Assembly: GCA_010909725.1 (NCBI GenBank)
Contig: JAACMV010000030.1
Span: forward strand, 248,001 to 312,000
Length of the DNA: 64,000 nucleotides
Direction: 5' to 3'
Source: Picochlorum sp. 'celeri'
Taxonomy: Eukaryota > Chlorophyta > Trebouxiophyceae
Numbering within the stretch: the first letter of the stretch is position 1; every line of letters starts with the position of its first letter. Made by a program: the position numbers and the translations under genes. Below are positions 1-10,887 of this stretch, piece by piece. Under the pieces are notes generated by a model, which saw only the letters and a program-made list of their open reading frames with translations, did not search any database and was not told the origin of the DNA.

Positions 1-335
1 TTTGCTCGATGACGTGCATGCATCTCCATGGCCAGCCAACAGGGGTGTTGTCATCTGTCGAGACAATGCTTCTGGGTTCATCACATGGGATTGGATTCTC
101 GTCTACACGATGATGCATTATTTTTGATATCATGAGAATATGTACAATCAAAGAAAAAACACTCTCACATACATACCTTGGCAACATCCAATGGATTCAC
201 AACAACTGCAGATACAACAGAAGCCCCTGCTGCTGCAATACCTTGGTGAACCAAACTAATATGATGATGGTGATGCTCCTGTGCTGAACCTCCTCCTCGT
301 CCTTGTTCTTCTATATCTGACCCATGTTCTACCAT
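1..335 (-). CDS. Mitochondrial carrier (SLC25) family protein, 5' part
   Basis: The N-terminal part of a solute carrier runs off the left edge. The ATG is at 335. Exon 1 is 335-177, an intron with GT-AG ends spans 176-103, and exon 2 continues from 102 to the edge. The joined reading frame gives a short acidic, His-rich leader, a first transmembrane helix rich in Ala and Val, and the carrier signature NPLDVAKTRIQ across the splice. This is the PxD/ExxK/R motif that ends helix 1 in SLC25 carriers of the mitochondrial inner membrane. The intron lies exactly after the signature Lys. The substrate cannot be read from this fragment. The motif context resembles the SLC25A39/40/MTM1 group, but that is only a guess. 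The family call is firm because motif and splice agree. Confidence 0.8.
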
Positions 336-702
336 ACTGTAGACACAAAGGCGTCAAAGAAGACTGTCAAACCTACCACCACCACCACCACAGAAAGAAA
401 GAGACCACCCGTCCTCGTCTGTACTACGTTTTCTATTAGCTCTGTACTCCTATGCACACAGACAAGGTGAACTAATGTAATAAAATATTTGATTACTGTT
501 GAATGCACGTATCTTTGTCATATGGGAGGTGCACGCGTGACGTACAGCCATGCGTTGTATGTCTAAAAATGTCTAATCAAGGAATTCCTTGATTAGTAAA
601 CAGAATTCGAACGTCGACATGTGTGGCTGGTTTCTGCATAATCCATACATACCTCACTACCCTATTCTGAAGTATTAATACAAATTAAATGGTACTGTAC
701 CG
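336..702. other. Divergent intergenic region
   Basis: This 367-bp spacer separates the start of the carrier gene (minus) from the start of the CTFxP-repeat gene (plus). It must contain both promoters. I see no convincing TATA box, repeat or RNA gene in it. Confidence 0.5.
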
Positions 703-2373
703 ATGAGGCTGGAGGAAAAGGATGAGGATACACTGATGACGATGGATAGGTTGTTGGTTGACGTGTTGTTGCCAACGAATTGTGGAACAGAAGGGACTCG
801 ACGGGGTCCCGTGGAATTGGATCCAGAACTCTTGTATGGAGATTTTTCATATAATCAAGGCGATATAGGGCGAGACGAACCAAATGACGTTGTGTCTGTG
901 CAACAAAAGGTGTCTCGTGTGCAGAGCAGAAACCACACGGAGAGTCGTGGTGATGGTTGCCTTGAAGGAAGGATTGGTACGCGCGTGTATCACGATGGTA
1001 TAGTAGATGCAAAACATTCGAGTCGATTGAAAGAGAGATTGGAAGAGTTGAGGAGAGAACGGGATGGGAAGGAAATGAAAGAGTGTACGTTTAGGCCAAA
1101 GGTTGGGAGGGGACCGAGGGAGGGTGTGTGTTGCAATGGTGCGGAGAGGTATATGATTCGATCGGGTAAGAGGGAGAAGGATGTTCAGAGATGGAAAGAG
1201 GAGGAGGAGGCTCGGTTGAAGGAGGAGTGTACGTTTGTTCCATTGTTGAGAGAGGACTCGGTGAAGAAGGAGCTGGGTGCGAGGGGTGTTTTCAAGGTAC
1301 CTATCCAGAATCGTTTGGCAACGGAGAGGAGGAGAAAGGAAGAGCGATTGCAGAAGGTCAAGGAAAAGGTGGATGCCGATGTGACGTTTCAGCCAAAGAT
1401 TGATCTCATGTCGAGAAGGATTGCAGAGAGGCGAAAGGAGAGGGGCGTGCGGGTGTGTCGGAAGGATTGCCATGTTCCGGAGGAATCCTCCGGGGAGCCG
1501 CGGTTTCGATGTGCGAAGAGTGACAAAATTCTGGAGAAGAGTGAAACCATTCCGTTAGATTTCAAAGAGAGGCAGGAGTATTTTTCGAACAAGTATAGGG
1601 AGAAGCAGGAAGAAGGCAAGAGGAGAGAGGAGTCTACAAAAAGCACGGGAAGACCTGCGAAAATCCCGGCAGAGTTGTTGATAGGATCAGAGAGATTGGT
1701 ACGTCAAATGTTGGAAAGTGAGGAGGAGCGAATAGAGAGAATGTGCTTTGGCGAGCATCGTCGGATTGAAGAACAGAGGCGACAGAGGAAAAAGGAGTTG
1801 GAGTCTCAGTTTCGATTCAAGCCAGAGTTGAATAAACGATCGCTTGAGATGAGCAAGGATGCTCAGAATGTGGTACCAAGGTTTCAAAAGGATTTGGAAA
1901 CGTACAAGAGCGAAAAATATCGCGACTGTACGTTTCAACCAGATGTATCAAAACCACGAGTGTATGGGTATCATGATGTGTATCAAGTTCCTCAGGGGCA
2001 GGCGCCGTTGGCCGTATCTCGAGCGCTGCAGCATGGTTCCATGGATACATTTATGGAAACTATAGCAGAGTATGAAGCCAAAAAGAAGGAGAAGGCAGCA
2101 TTGATCAAAAAAGAGCAAGAGGCAAAGGAGATTGAAGGATGCACATTTGCTCCAAAAATTAATAAACCTGGTAGCATTCACTCCGATTTGGAGATTCTCG
2201 AGACATTGCCAGGAATGGAAAAGTATTTTGAAAAGATGTTGAGGATTGAACGAAAGGTTGAGGAAAAAAAGGAGCGGGAAAAGCAGGTTTTTGCCGATGG
2301 GTCCTCTTGGGTCAATCAAGTGACTGTCCCAGAACCCTTCTCTCTGGCATCTTCCAGAAGGATCCACGTATGA
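703..2373 (+). CDS. CTFxPxI-repeat coiled-coil protein, function unknown
   Basis: A 556-residue, highly charged protein without introns. A short motif of the form C/V-T-F-x-P-x-I/V/L recurs at least six times (CTFRPKV, CTFVPLL, VTFQPKI, FRFKPEL, CTFQPDV, CTFAPKI), each followed by Lys/Arg/Glu-rich stretches predicted to be helical or coiled coil. There is no signal peptide or membrane segment. Proteins with this repeat occur widely in protists, and some have been linked to cytoskeletal or flagellar structures. That link is background knowledge and not shown here. I do not recognise a specific orthologue. The uninterrupted long ORF and regular motif spacing make the gene itself secure; a structural role is inference. 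Confidence 0.75.
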   Translation: MRLEEKDEDTLMTMDRLLVDVLLPTNCGTEGTRRGPVELDPELLYGDFSYNQGDIGRDEPNDVVSVQQKVSRVQSRNHTESRGDGCLEGRIGTRVYHDGIVDAKHSSRLKERLEELRRERDGKEMKECTFRPKVGRGPREGVCCNGAERYMIRSGKREKDVQRWKEEEEARLKEECTFVPLLREDSVKKELGARGVFKVPIQNRLATERRRKEERLQKVKEKVDADVTFQPKIDLMSRRIAERRKERGVRVCRKDCHVPEESSGEPRFRCAKSDKILEKSETIPLDFKERQEYFSNKYREKQEEGKRREESTKSTGRPAKIPAELLIGSERLVRQMLESEEERIERMCFGEHRRIEEQRRQRKKELESQFRFKPELNKRSLEMSKDAQNVVPRFQKDLETYKSEKYRDCTFQPDVSKPRVYGYHDVYQVPQGQAPLAVSRALQHGSMDTFMETIAEYEAKKKEKAALIKKEQEAKEIEGCTFAPKINKPGSIHSDLEILETLPGMEKYFEKMLRIERKVEEKKEREKQVFADGSSWVNQVTVPEPFSLASSRRIHV

Positions 2374-2436
2374 TGAATTTCGATTGGCCATAGAATTTTA
2401 TGTTGATTTCCTAGGGGACTCGAAGGATCTAGAGCA

Positions 2437-2497
2437 TTCTCGAATGGACCAGGATGGTGCACGTGACCGAATTTTCTAGAAACTTCTCTGGTCAGAA
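2437..2497 (+). promoter_or_regulatory. Heat-shock element cluster upstream of HSP20
   Basis: A palindromic TTCTCGAA unit lies at 2437-2444. At 2474-2486 there is a perfect three-unit heat-shock element of the form TTC-nn-GAA-nn-TTC, with another GAA at 2495-2497. These match the binding pattern of heat-shock factor trimers and sit 155-215 bp before the HSP20 start codon. Confidence 0.75.
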
Positions 2498-2519
2498 ATG
2501 CTGCCACATCAGCATTTTG

Positions 2520-2526
2520 TATAAAG
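2520..2526 (+). promoter_or_regulatory. Probable TATA box of HSP20
   Basis: TATAAAG lies 23 bp after the last heat-shock unit and 126 bp before the HSP20 ATG. Order and spacing fit a standard heat-shock promoter. Confidence 0.55.
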
Positions 2527-2651
2527 GTGTGACAACCTCCGAGACGACGCCATATGAAAATAAAAGTTTCGTTGTGGTATACCATATATTGATATTACTC
2601 CTCTCGTTGTAAAACGTGAAGACATTAACAGTTCTGATACGCAGACAAAAA

Positions 2652-3365
2652 ATGCAGACAAACACAGTGTTGCGAAGAAGTTTTCCAGTGCTCTGCAAGG
2701 CTGCTATGCAGGGCCCTCGTCGCATGCGCCGCTTTGCGCACGTGACACCAAGGATTCAGAATCAACCATCTCGAGCTGTGCAGTCCGATGCCGCGGTTCC
2801 AGAAGAGCCCAGCAAAGCCGTGTCCAAGGGACGTGGAACAGGCATGGGACGTGGCATGGGCAAGGGCCTCGGCAGAGGCAGGAACATGATGAGTCCTTTC
2901 AGGATGATGCAGGAATTCGAGCGCGATATGGATGACATGATGAATGCATTTGGATTCATGAATCTTCCAAAAAGACAGGAGATATTCCGTCCCGGATCCA
3001 AGGCATTGGCCATTGACATTGTTGAGGAAAAGGATGGATTCCTGATCAAGGCTGACATCCCAGGTCTTAGTGCTGAAGACGTCAACGTGCAGGTATCTCC
3101 TGATCATATTCTCACAATTAGTGGAGAGAGAACAAATGAGTATTCCTCCAAACCAGAAGACGAGGGACCACATGTGATGGAGAGATTTTATGGCTCTTTC
3201 TCAAGATCGTTCAAGCTCCCAGACCATGTGGATGTCCACGCAATCAAAGCTGAAGCATCTCATGGAGTGTTGCAATTGACCGTGCCAAAAGTAGTCCATG
3301 AGGAAGCAGAAAAGCGCGTTATTTCAATCCCAGTTTCATCATCAAGCTCTCCAACCCAAGAATGA
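2652..3365 (+). CDS. Small heat-shock protein HSP20, probably mitochondrial
   Basis: A 237-residue protein. The first ATG is at 2652. The N-terminus is rich in Arg, Ser, Ala and lacks acidic residues, as in a mitochondrial presequence; a plastid target is possible. A Gly/Met/Arg-rich linker follows. The alpha-crystallin domain occupies about residues 110-215, with the typical patterns IKADIPGLSAEDVNV, ILTISGER and the C-terminal GVLQLTVPK. The tail carries an I-x-I/V-like motif (VISIPV) used for oligomer contacts. The protein is an ATP-independent holdase for unfolding proteins. Heat-shock elements and a TATA box directly upstream indicate induction by heat-shock factor. Only 51 bp separate its stop from the end of the convergent hydratase gene. 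Confidence 0.92.
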   Translation: MQTNTVLRRSFPVLCKAAMQGPRRMRRFAHVTPRIQNQPSRAVQSDAAVPEEPSKAVSKGRGTGMGRGMGKGLGRGRNMMSPFRMMQEFERDMDDMMNAFGFMNLPKRQEIFRPGSKALAIDIVEEKDGFLIKADIPGLSAEDVNVQVSPDHILTISGERTNEYSSKPEDEGPHVMERFYGSFSRSFKLPDHVDVHAIKAEASHGVLQLTVPKVVHEEAEKRVISIPVSSSSSPTQE

Positions 3366-3416
3366 TTATGTAAATGTTGTACAGTACCAATATCTTTGTA
3401 ACATCATAGTCTATCA

Positions 3417-4259
3417 CTACAGTTTTGATGATATCTTTCGCAATTTGGCTTTTGCCATCTTGATAACGTCGGGCCTACTGAGGAGGTATACCTGATGGGA
3501 ATTCTCTGCCGTGATGACACTCTTCAAATCTCCATGTCCCAGTGATGCTTGAATTTGCCTTTTCGTAATATACAACCCCCAAGGAGACGTCGACAAAAGC
3601 GATTTCACAATAGAATCTGACTTTTGCTTGATTTCATCGACCGAATCAGCTATATGATTTAGGAGCCCCCAGGAAAATGCTGTTGAACCATCAATGGTTC
3701 GGCCAGTCAGCATCAATTCTGTTGACCTACCACTCCCAATTATCCGAGGCAGTAAATACGACGTGCCCATGTCTGTACCAGATATACCTAGAGATATAAA
3801 AGCAGCTGAAAAACTAGAGGAAGTAGTTCCTATTCTAATATCACATGCTAATGCCAAACTAAGACCAATCCCAACTGCTGGACCAGCAATACAGCACACA
3901 ACTGCCTGAGGCAACGCATACAGCTTCTCTACAAGACTAGACAAAAGATGCTGAGAGTGCCACGATCGATAATCCCACTTGCTTTCTTTGGAATCCGCGT
4001 CGACAATATCAACACCAGCACAAAAGGCAGGGCCTGCTGCCTGCAGCAACACTACCCTGGGAAAGGATTCCGCATCAGATGTGAGAGGATCGTCTGTTCC
4101 ACGGGGTATCTCTGATAAAAAGTCAAGCACCTCGTGCAGTTCCGTCAACATGCGAAAGTTTATCGCATTATATCGCTCTGGAGAGTGGAGAGTGACTGTC
4201 GCCACCCTGTCCTCCAAAGAGACTCTCAAATGCTGAAAATGTCGATTGATTACAGACAT
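3417..4259 (-). CDS. Peroxisomal enoyl-CoA hydratase/isomerase (crotonase family)
   Basis: A 280-residue crotonase-fold protein starting at the ATG at 4259. The oxyanion-hole motifs are present: GPAFCAGVDI near residue 80 and IAGPAVGIGLSLALACDIRI near residue 125. The protein ends in SKL, the canonical PTS1 peroxisomal import signal, so it most likely works on fatty acyl-CoAs in peroxisomal beta-oxidation. The Asp in GISGTDMGTSYLL is in the position used by delta3,5-delta2,4-dienoyl-CoA isomerases (ECH1 group), so an isomerase is more likely than a plain hydratase. Family and compartment are well supported; the exact reaction is inferred. Confidence 0.88.
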   Translation of the reverse strand: MSVINRHFQHLRVSLEDRVATVTLHSPERYNAINFRMLTELHEVLDFLSEIPRGTDDPLTSDAESFPRVVLLQAAGPAFCAGVDIVDADSKESKWDYRSWHSQHLLSSLVEKLYALPQAVVCCIAGPAVGIGLSLALACDIRIGTTSSSFSAAFISLGISGTDMGTSYLLPRIIGSGRSTELMLTGRTIDGSTAFSWGLLNHIADSVDEIKQKSDSIVKSLLSTSPWGLYITKRQIQASLGHGDLKSVITAENSHQVYLLSRPDVIKMAKAKLRKISSKL

Positions 4260-4470
4260 TGATGCCTCATTTAATTTTTAATCAAGATTAATTTGTCGTC
4301 ACTCGATCCTGTTGGTTTCTAATCGGCCGACTCGGCACCACCGTAGCCCACGGGAATTGCGAGTCGACTCACGTTTGAATTTGAAAATTGAACATTTTGA
4401 AAATCGCATCTCGAGCCAGTCACAGACTATACGCCATCTACCCATCCATAAATGGTACAATTTATCCGAT

Positions 4471-5062
4471 ATGTCGATTCATATTCTCATAAGAGCCGTT
4501 ATTTCAGATACGGGTACAGGTTGGAAGGAGGCATGGCAATCTTTAGTCCAAGGCTTCGACCTGGAAGACACGCTGCTGGACGTTTTCTATCGACATGACG
4601 CCGAAAGATCCGATCCCAAGCATAGGATTATACCGTTTTGGAAATCTAGACGAGAGGATAGTCCATTAAACAAGGTGAGAGTTTTGCAAGTTTTCAACTT
4701 GAAACTGAATTTCTTCTCACACAGACTACAATGTCGTCATACAGATCGTTCTGAAAACCACACATGGAGATGTAGAACTATCAAATTCTTTAGATACAGA
4801 TTTAGATATACTGCATGACGTGAATGGTGGGATAAGGATTCTAAAGCTTGGTATAAGGCTTGAAGTTGGTTGCACCACGAGTGCTGTGCAGGCTCCCAGT
4901 GCATGCGACTTGTCCATCTCTCAGGCCAGTTCGGATGGTGTGATGAAAAATCAAAGAAGGAAGCATCAGAGAAAACGGACGTATGAAAGTTTGGAGCTTT
5001 CTGAGAAGGGAGAAGAGCAGGAAGGCAAATATACGGTGGAGGACATGTTTGAGTACTATTGA
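4471..5062 (+). CDS. Conserved-looking protein of unknown function, two exons
   Basis: Exon 1 starts at the ATG at 4471 and ends at 4674. A 70-bp GT-AG intron (4675-4744) follows, and exon 2 reads to the stop at 5062. This gives about 173 residues. The acceptor at 4744 was chosen over one at 4724 because only the later site keeps the frame open. The protein has an N-terminal segment with aromatic and acidic residues, a middle part of mixed beta-like character, and a charged Lys/Arg/Glu tail ending in an acidic, aromatic YY. I see no known domain. It is convergent with the 5-oxoprolinase gene, 76 bp apart. The gene model is plausible but the function is unknown. Confidence 0.5.
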
Positions 5063-5138
5063 CCAAAGTTCTGACCGATATATGGTACTATCAGAATCGG
5101 TCTTACAATACAATAATGTAATGCACAATAGTATTCTT

Positions 5139-8100
5139 TTATGCTGTGTGCTGTTGTCGAATGTATTCATTCACTCGCCCTCCATCCTTTGGCTGCTGAG
5201 TGTTTGATGAAGCGGCGCCTTTATTCTTTTGACGCAGACTATACATACTGTCTACACATTCGAGGATACTCTTGAATTCCTCAGAAATAGAAAATGCATC
5301 TTTTGAGGCGGGAGGACCATACCCGGCGCCTCCTGGAGATGCAAGTTTTAGCCTGTCACCTGCCTGCATGTGCACTGATGCCTTTCCACCAAGGTTCACC
5401 TCGACGCCTTCCTTTTTCTTGATCCATACATTGTAACCTCTAGCACCATCAAGTCCACCAAGAAGTCCAGGAGGTGCGGTTGCTCGCCTTTCCGAGAGAA
5501 TGGATACTGTCATTGGCCTTAAAAATTCCAGCTCTCGGACAACGCCATCGCCTCCTTTCCAACGACCGTCGCCTCCTGAACCTGGGCGCAGAGTGAATGA
5601 TTTCACAACAACTGGGTACCGGCGTTCTAAAATTTCAGTGTCCGTTATTCTCGTATTCGTCATATGCGTATGGACACCAGATTGGCCATGCCATCCTGGG
5701 CCTGCACCTGCTCCTCCAGCAATGGTTTCATAGTAGCCCATATTGCTGTCACCAAATGTCAAATTATTCATACATCCTTGAGAAGGTGCAGCTGCATTGA
5801 ATGCACTCAATGCAACATCAGTCACCCGTTGACTGGTGAGGACATTGCCACCGACAACTGCAGCATCAGCAGATGGGTTTAAAATAGATTTGGGAGGGAT
5901 GATAACCTTGACTGGGGCCAAGCAGCCATGATTCAGTGGTATATCTTTCTGTATCATAGCCCTCAAAATGTAGATGATTGCTGATTGAACGACAGCAGGG
6001 GGCGCATTGGTGTTTCCAAATACTTGGGGGCCAGTGCCTGTGAAATCAAAAATGGCAGTGCCCTCCTTGCGGTTGATAGTCACTGCCAGGCATATGCGAG
6101 TCCCGTCATCCATTTGATCCTCTGCATGGACCTGGCCAATTTCAGGAAGATTCATCTTTTCCGAAAACATGGACAGCATGTTCCTCACAGCCTGCTCTGC
6201 ATTACTTTGAATGAATTCCATGTACGACTGAACTACAGAGAGGCTGTATTCTTCAATCAAATCTTTCACCAACTTGATACCACAGTTGTTTGCCGCGACC
6301 TGTGCTCGCAAATCTGAAATGTTGTCCTCAAGGTTTCGAGTACCAACAACCCCTGGAATGCCACTCTTGCCTGGCAGTTTGAGCAGCTCCTCTAAACCTT
6401 GTTCATCAAACTGGCCTCCTCGTACAAGTTTGAATGATACAATCGCTGCTCCTTCTTCTGCTAGACTGTGGGAATTTGGTGGCATGCTCCCCGGAGATAT
6501 CCCTCCAATATCAGCATGGTGTCCCCGTGAGGCAACAAAGAAAACCACCTTGCCTTGCTCAAATACTGGGGTCATCACTGTAATGTCTGGAAGATGAGAT
6601 CCTCCTGCAAGTTGGGGGTGATTCGATATCAAGACGTCCCCTGGAGCAAGCGGATGGGATTCCCCAGCACCTCCAGCCGAATAATGCTTGATCTGATACT
6701 TGACAGCCTCTGACATGGCTCCCAGATGCACTGGTAAATGTGGCGCATTCGATACCAAATTACCTTGACTGTCAAATAGAGCACACGAAAAATCTAGACG
6801 TTCCTTGATATTGACAGAGATTGACGTGCGTTGCAAAACTCGCCCCATTTGCTCTGCAATGCTCATGAACCGATGGGAAAAGACGGCAAGCTGAATGGGG
6901 TCATATGTCACCTCCTCATCTCCTGCCTCGTTCGCCGTGTCAACCTCTTCCAGATGTATCATCATACTTCCGTCTTTCATGATGGTTGCACGGCACGATG
7001 GCTCCACCACAATTGTGCTGATGTCATCAATCACAATTGCAGGTCCATCAATAGTATCCCCAGCAGTGAGGTCATTCAACACAAACACAGCTGTATCCTG
7101 TACTCCTAGTGGCTCGAAGAATGCTTTAGTATATTTAACAGGCTTTGGATTGGACGTTTTCAGATCGGACGGCATCTCTTGCTGGCTCAAAGCACCATGT
7201 TGACCAACAGCTCGAACTCTCACATCATCAACAACAATTTTTCTCCCACTAATAAGGAAACCGAATTCTCTCTCATAACACCTTTTAAATTCTTCCTCAC
7301 AACTATCATGTGACTCGCATGCCGTCATGATGGGAACGTCCGTGCCATCGTATCGAAGATTCATAAATCTCTGAACCTTGATATCCCCATCTCCAAAACC
7401 TTTTCCTCTCAGCTCTCCTCTGCAATTGGCTTCTAATACATCCAAGCGACTATTCAAGGAATCAAGTGTCTCAGGACACAAATATTGGGCAGACGGCTCT
7501 TGAGACTCGCTCACCACATCAGCCAATCCAATGCCAACAGCCGACAACACACCAGAATACTTGTGGACAAAAATCTTCTTCATTCCCAAATTCCTCGCAA
7601 TGGCACATGCATGCTGTCCACCAGCACCACCAAAACACGCCAATGTATGTTTGGTAATATCATACCCTCTCATTTGCGTCAACGCACGAATTGGGCGGCA
7701 CATGGCCTCATTTGCAACCCTAATGAACCCCATGGCCACGTCCTCAACACTCTTCTCTGCAGCATGTTTATTAACCTGCTCCTGAATCTCAGACATCTTC
7801 TGTAAAGCTCCTTGTACATCAAGAGGCTCATTTTCATGAGGCCCAAATATATGCGGGAAATACTCTGGAAGCACCCTCCCAAGGACAACATTGGCATCAG
7901 TGATTGCCAAATGACCATTCTTCCTGTAACATACTGGACCAGGATGGGCGCCAGCAGACTCTGGTCCTACTCGAAAAATCCCAGATTCATAAAACAGTCG
8001 ACTCCCACCTCCTGCAGCTACCGTATTGATATCCAGCTGTGGTGCTTGAATGGTCACCCCTGCCGTTGTGCTCTCAAACACATGTTCATACTCTCCTGCA

Positions 8101-9253
8101 TATCTGGACACATCCGTTGACGTCCCTCCCATGTCAAAACCGATAATTTGCGAAGAACTGGGATCATAGGACTTTGTCGTGATGGCATATCCCACATATC
8201 CACCAGCAGGTCCAGACAAGATTGCTTTGTGACCAGAAAAGGACCCAACATCTGTCAACCCTCCGTCAGATTGCATGAAATACACGGGCACATGTTTCAA
8301 CCCACTATCAAATCCAGAGCTAAACGTTTCCACATACCGCAAAATATGTGGCGTCAAATATGCATCAGCAGCTGCTGTGAAACCTCTGGGCACCATCTTG
8401 ACCATCTGCATCACCTCTGACGACAGAGAGATCTGTTCAAAGCCCATATCAGATGCCAGTGCGCCAACCATTTTTTCGTGCTCAGGAAACAGAGCAGAAT
8501 GCTTTAGCACCACCGCAATACTCTTGATCCCAGACTCCAAAACCTTTTGCAGCTCCAACCTCAATGCATCCAAATCAGGAGATTTTCGCACTGCTACATC
8601 CTCCCCAGTCACGGCCTTGACCACCTTTTCCCACCCCTCATCATCATCTTGGGGATTGTCACCCGCACGCCTGCATGGAATACTATGTACCGTCGTCACT
8701 ATGCATACCACACCATGCTTGAATGTTGCATACACACCTAGAAGGCGTCTTTCCTAGAGGCAGAATAACCTCCTCATCCACCTCAACAACCTCTTCATAC
8801 AACAAATCAGGCTTCCGAATCTCCAGATCGAAAATATCTGGCCGAGATTGGTTGGCAATCTGAAGCAAGTCACGGAAACCCTTGGTCACCACCAAGGCAG
8901 CCCGCTCACCTTGCCTCTCCAGCAGCGCATTCGTCGCCACCTGCATACATTGCATCACATTATATAAAATGTGATGGAATTATACCCATACCAGGACGTA
9001 CCGTCGTTCCCATTCGAATGGATTCAATTCTACTCGTGTCAAGGGGCACGTCTCTCGGGTGTGGAATCCCAGTTTCCTGTTCCAAAATCCTCCGAATACC
9101 CTCTCTTGGAGCATCAGGGTAGTTGGAAGGATCAACAGATAGCAATTTCAGAACCCTCTTTTTGGGAGACCCATCTGGGTCTGCTGCTTGGGTCACTTCA
9201 GCATAGACATCCGTAAAGGTGCCACCTCGATCGATACTAAAACGAAATTTCAT
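5139..9253 (-). CDS. OXP1: 5-oxoprolinase (ATP-hydrolysing)
   Basis: Three exons, 9253-9002, 8940-8738 and 8670-5139, joined across GT-AG introns of 61 and 67 bp, give 1328 residues, close to the usual size of eukaryotic 5-oxoprolinase. The N-terminal hydantoinase A-type half opens with [13 protein letters not shown] and restores [13 protein letters not shown] across intron 1. The middle holds the ATPase-fold motif [14 protein letters not shown]. The C-terminal hydantoinase B-type half begins near [14 protein letters not shown]. The enzyme opens 5-oxoproline to glutamate with ATP in the gamma-glutamyl/glutathione cycle and is normally cytosolic. Its start codon lies only 44 bp after the stop of the sirtuin gene on the same strand, so it has almost no private promoter space. 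Confidence 0.95.
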
Positions 9254-9297
9254 CAGTACTACTTTACATATGTAATAATATAAATACTGCCATGTTT

Positions 9298-10512
9298 TTA
9301 ACCAAGCCTGAGAAGACTATTCAAATCGTCCAGCCATCCCAACTGATCACAGAGTTTTTCAATCATCGCATCACAGTCGCCAAGAAGAGCGACATCCCTA
9401 GAGCGTGCATCATCTGAGAAATCAAATCCTTTCCTATACCCCATTTTCCGTAATTCAGGGTGCGCCTCTCCCACCTTTTCCCTGTTGATGAGCAGTCTGG
9501 GGCATGCCTGGTCCACCCTGTCAATCAATGACGCAAACGGATGTACAACAAGCGATGATCCCATGACAATGAGCAAATCCGCCTGAGCGAAATCAGACTG
9601 TATACTGTTCCAAAACCTCTCTGGAAGGCTCTCTCCAAAAAATACAATACCTGGTTTGACAAGACCTTGGCATCCATCCTGCTTCACACACCTGCACGGC
9701 GTCTGCTGCATAATAGCTTCTCTGACATAGTCGGTATCGTGTTCTGAGCGACAATCGATGCAATGCGCAGTATCAAAATTTCCATGTGCTGCAATAACAG
9801 CCTCTGTAGGCAGCCCTGCAAGGTGCTCCAACGAGTCTATATTCTGCGTATAGCATCGCTGCAAGAGACCTTTATCATGCAGCAATTTCAAAAAATAATG
9901 CGTCTTGGTCGGCTTGTATGTGCCTGGGAGCAACTCTTTAGACAGCATATAAAATGGGTCTGGATTGGACCTAAAAAAGTCAATTTCAAACACTGCTTGT
10001 GGGTGAGGAAGATTGTACTTTTCCAATCGACTGTACAATCCAGTCCCTGGAGATCTAAAGTCTGGTATTCCAGCACTCACACTGATACCAGCCCCACACA
10101 TGCATACAATCTTTTGTATCCTTCCTTGCTGAATCCCACACACAATATCATCCAATTCCACCCCAGCGACCGATGTTTCTCCTCCATGCTCATCATCATT
10201 AGATGGTGTTGTTGATTCTTTGCCGAGTTGTATGAGCTCGGCAAATCGTTCCAGCACAGTCCTGTAATCTTCATCCTACACACATGCAGGGTCAAACGAG
10301 TACATACATAAGAAAAAAAGGCACTGGGTCGTTCCATATCGCTCCTCCTCAGGGGAACGTAGACGCACCGATTCAGACTCAAAACGAATCTCCTGAACAG
10401 TATCGCTGTATGATTCTTCTCCACTCTCTGTAGATGCTTCCCCAGTCGTACCACCCACATGCGCTGCATGCTCATCAGGAGATACCTCACTATCACTCGT
10501 CTCCGCACTCAT
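9298..10512 (-). CDS. Sirtuin, SIR2 family class I (SIRT2/Hst2-like)
   Basis: Exon 1 is 10512-10325, exon 2 is 10261-9298, with a 63-bp GT-AG intron; the product is 383 residues. The N-terminal 65 residues are acidic and Ser/Glu-rich. The NAD-binding Rossmann core follows with [16 protein letters not shown], the [12 protein letters not shown] loop, the catalytic His in AAHGNF, four zinc-type Cys (CIDC and CRCVKQDGC), and [13 protein letters not shown], all typical of class I sirtuins. It is an NAD-dependent protein lysine deacylase, probably cytosolic or nuclear since no presequence is seen. The zinc ligands CxxC...CxxxxxxC are complete. The intron was placed by requiring frame continuity and a GTGCC donor. 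Confidence 0.93.
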
Positions 10513-10887
10513 TATTCCTATTTAGTTCGTACTATAAAGATATGGAATTGCAGAAATTGTAAGGAAATGTTATATAACACTGGACATATGTATTTTTAAT
10601 GTATCTAATTAATAATACAGGCGAATCCCGCCCAATTGAATTTCTCACCCAGACAATGAATCAGGTTCCCATGGCATCCTCCTGCCCTGGATATTATTGC
10701 AAAAATAACAAGAGTAATTTCTAACTAGTAGTACATCCAAGTGGCCCACAGAGGGGATTGTTGTGCTCTCTCTCTCATACGGCAATTCTGGGCCATTTGA
10801 AATTGTTTCAGGGACTGACTCCCACGGACAGCCTTGGATCATCCTATCAAATAGATTGATTGAAGTATATAGTAATAGTGGTGTAAT
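10513..10887. other. Divergent intergenic region
   Basis: This 375-bp spacer separates the divergent sirtuin and DDM1-like genes. It contains AT-rich stretches near 10565-10615 but no element I can name. Confidence 0.4.

Noticed and set aside
847..1473. 208-residue minus-strand ORF opposite the CTFxP gene
   Set aside because: It is a shadow of the repeat-rich coding strand with a Leu/Pro/His-biased composition.
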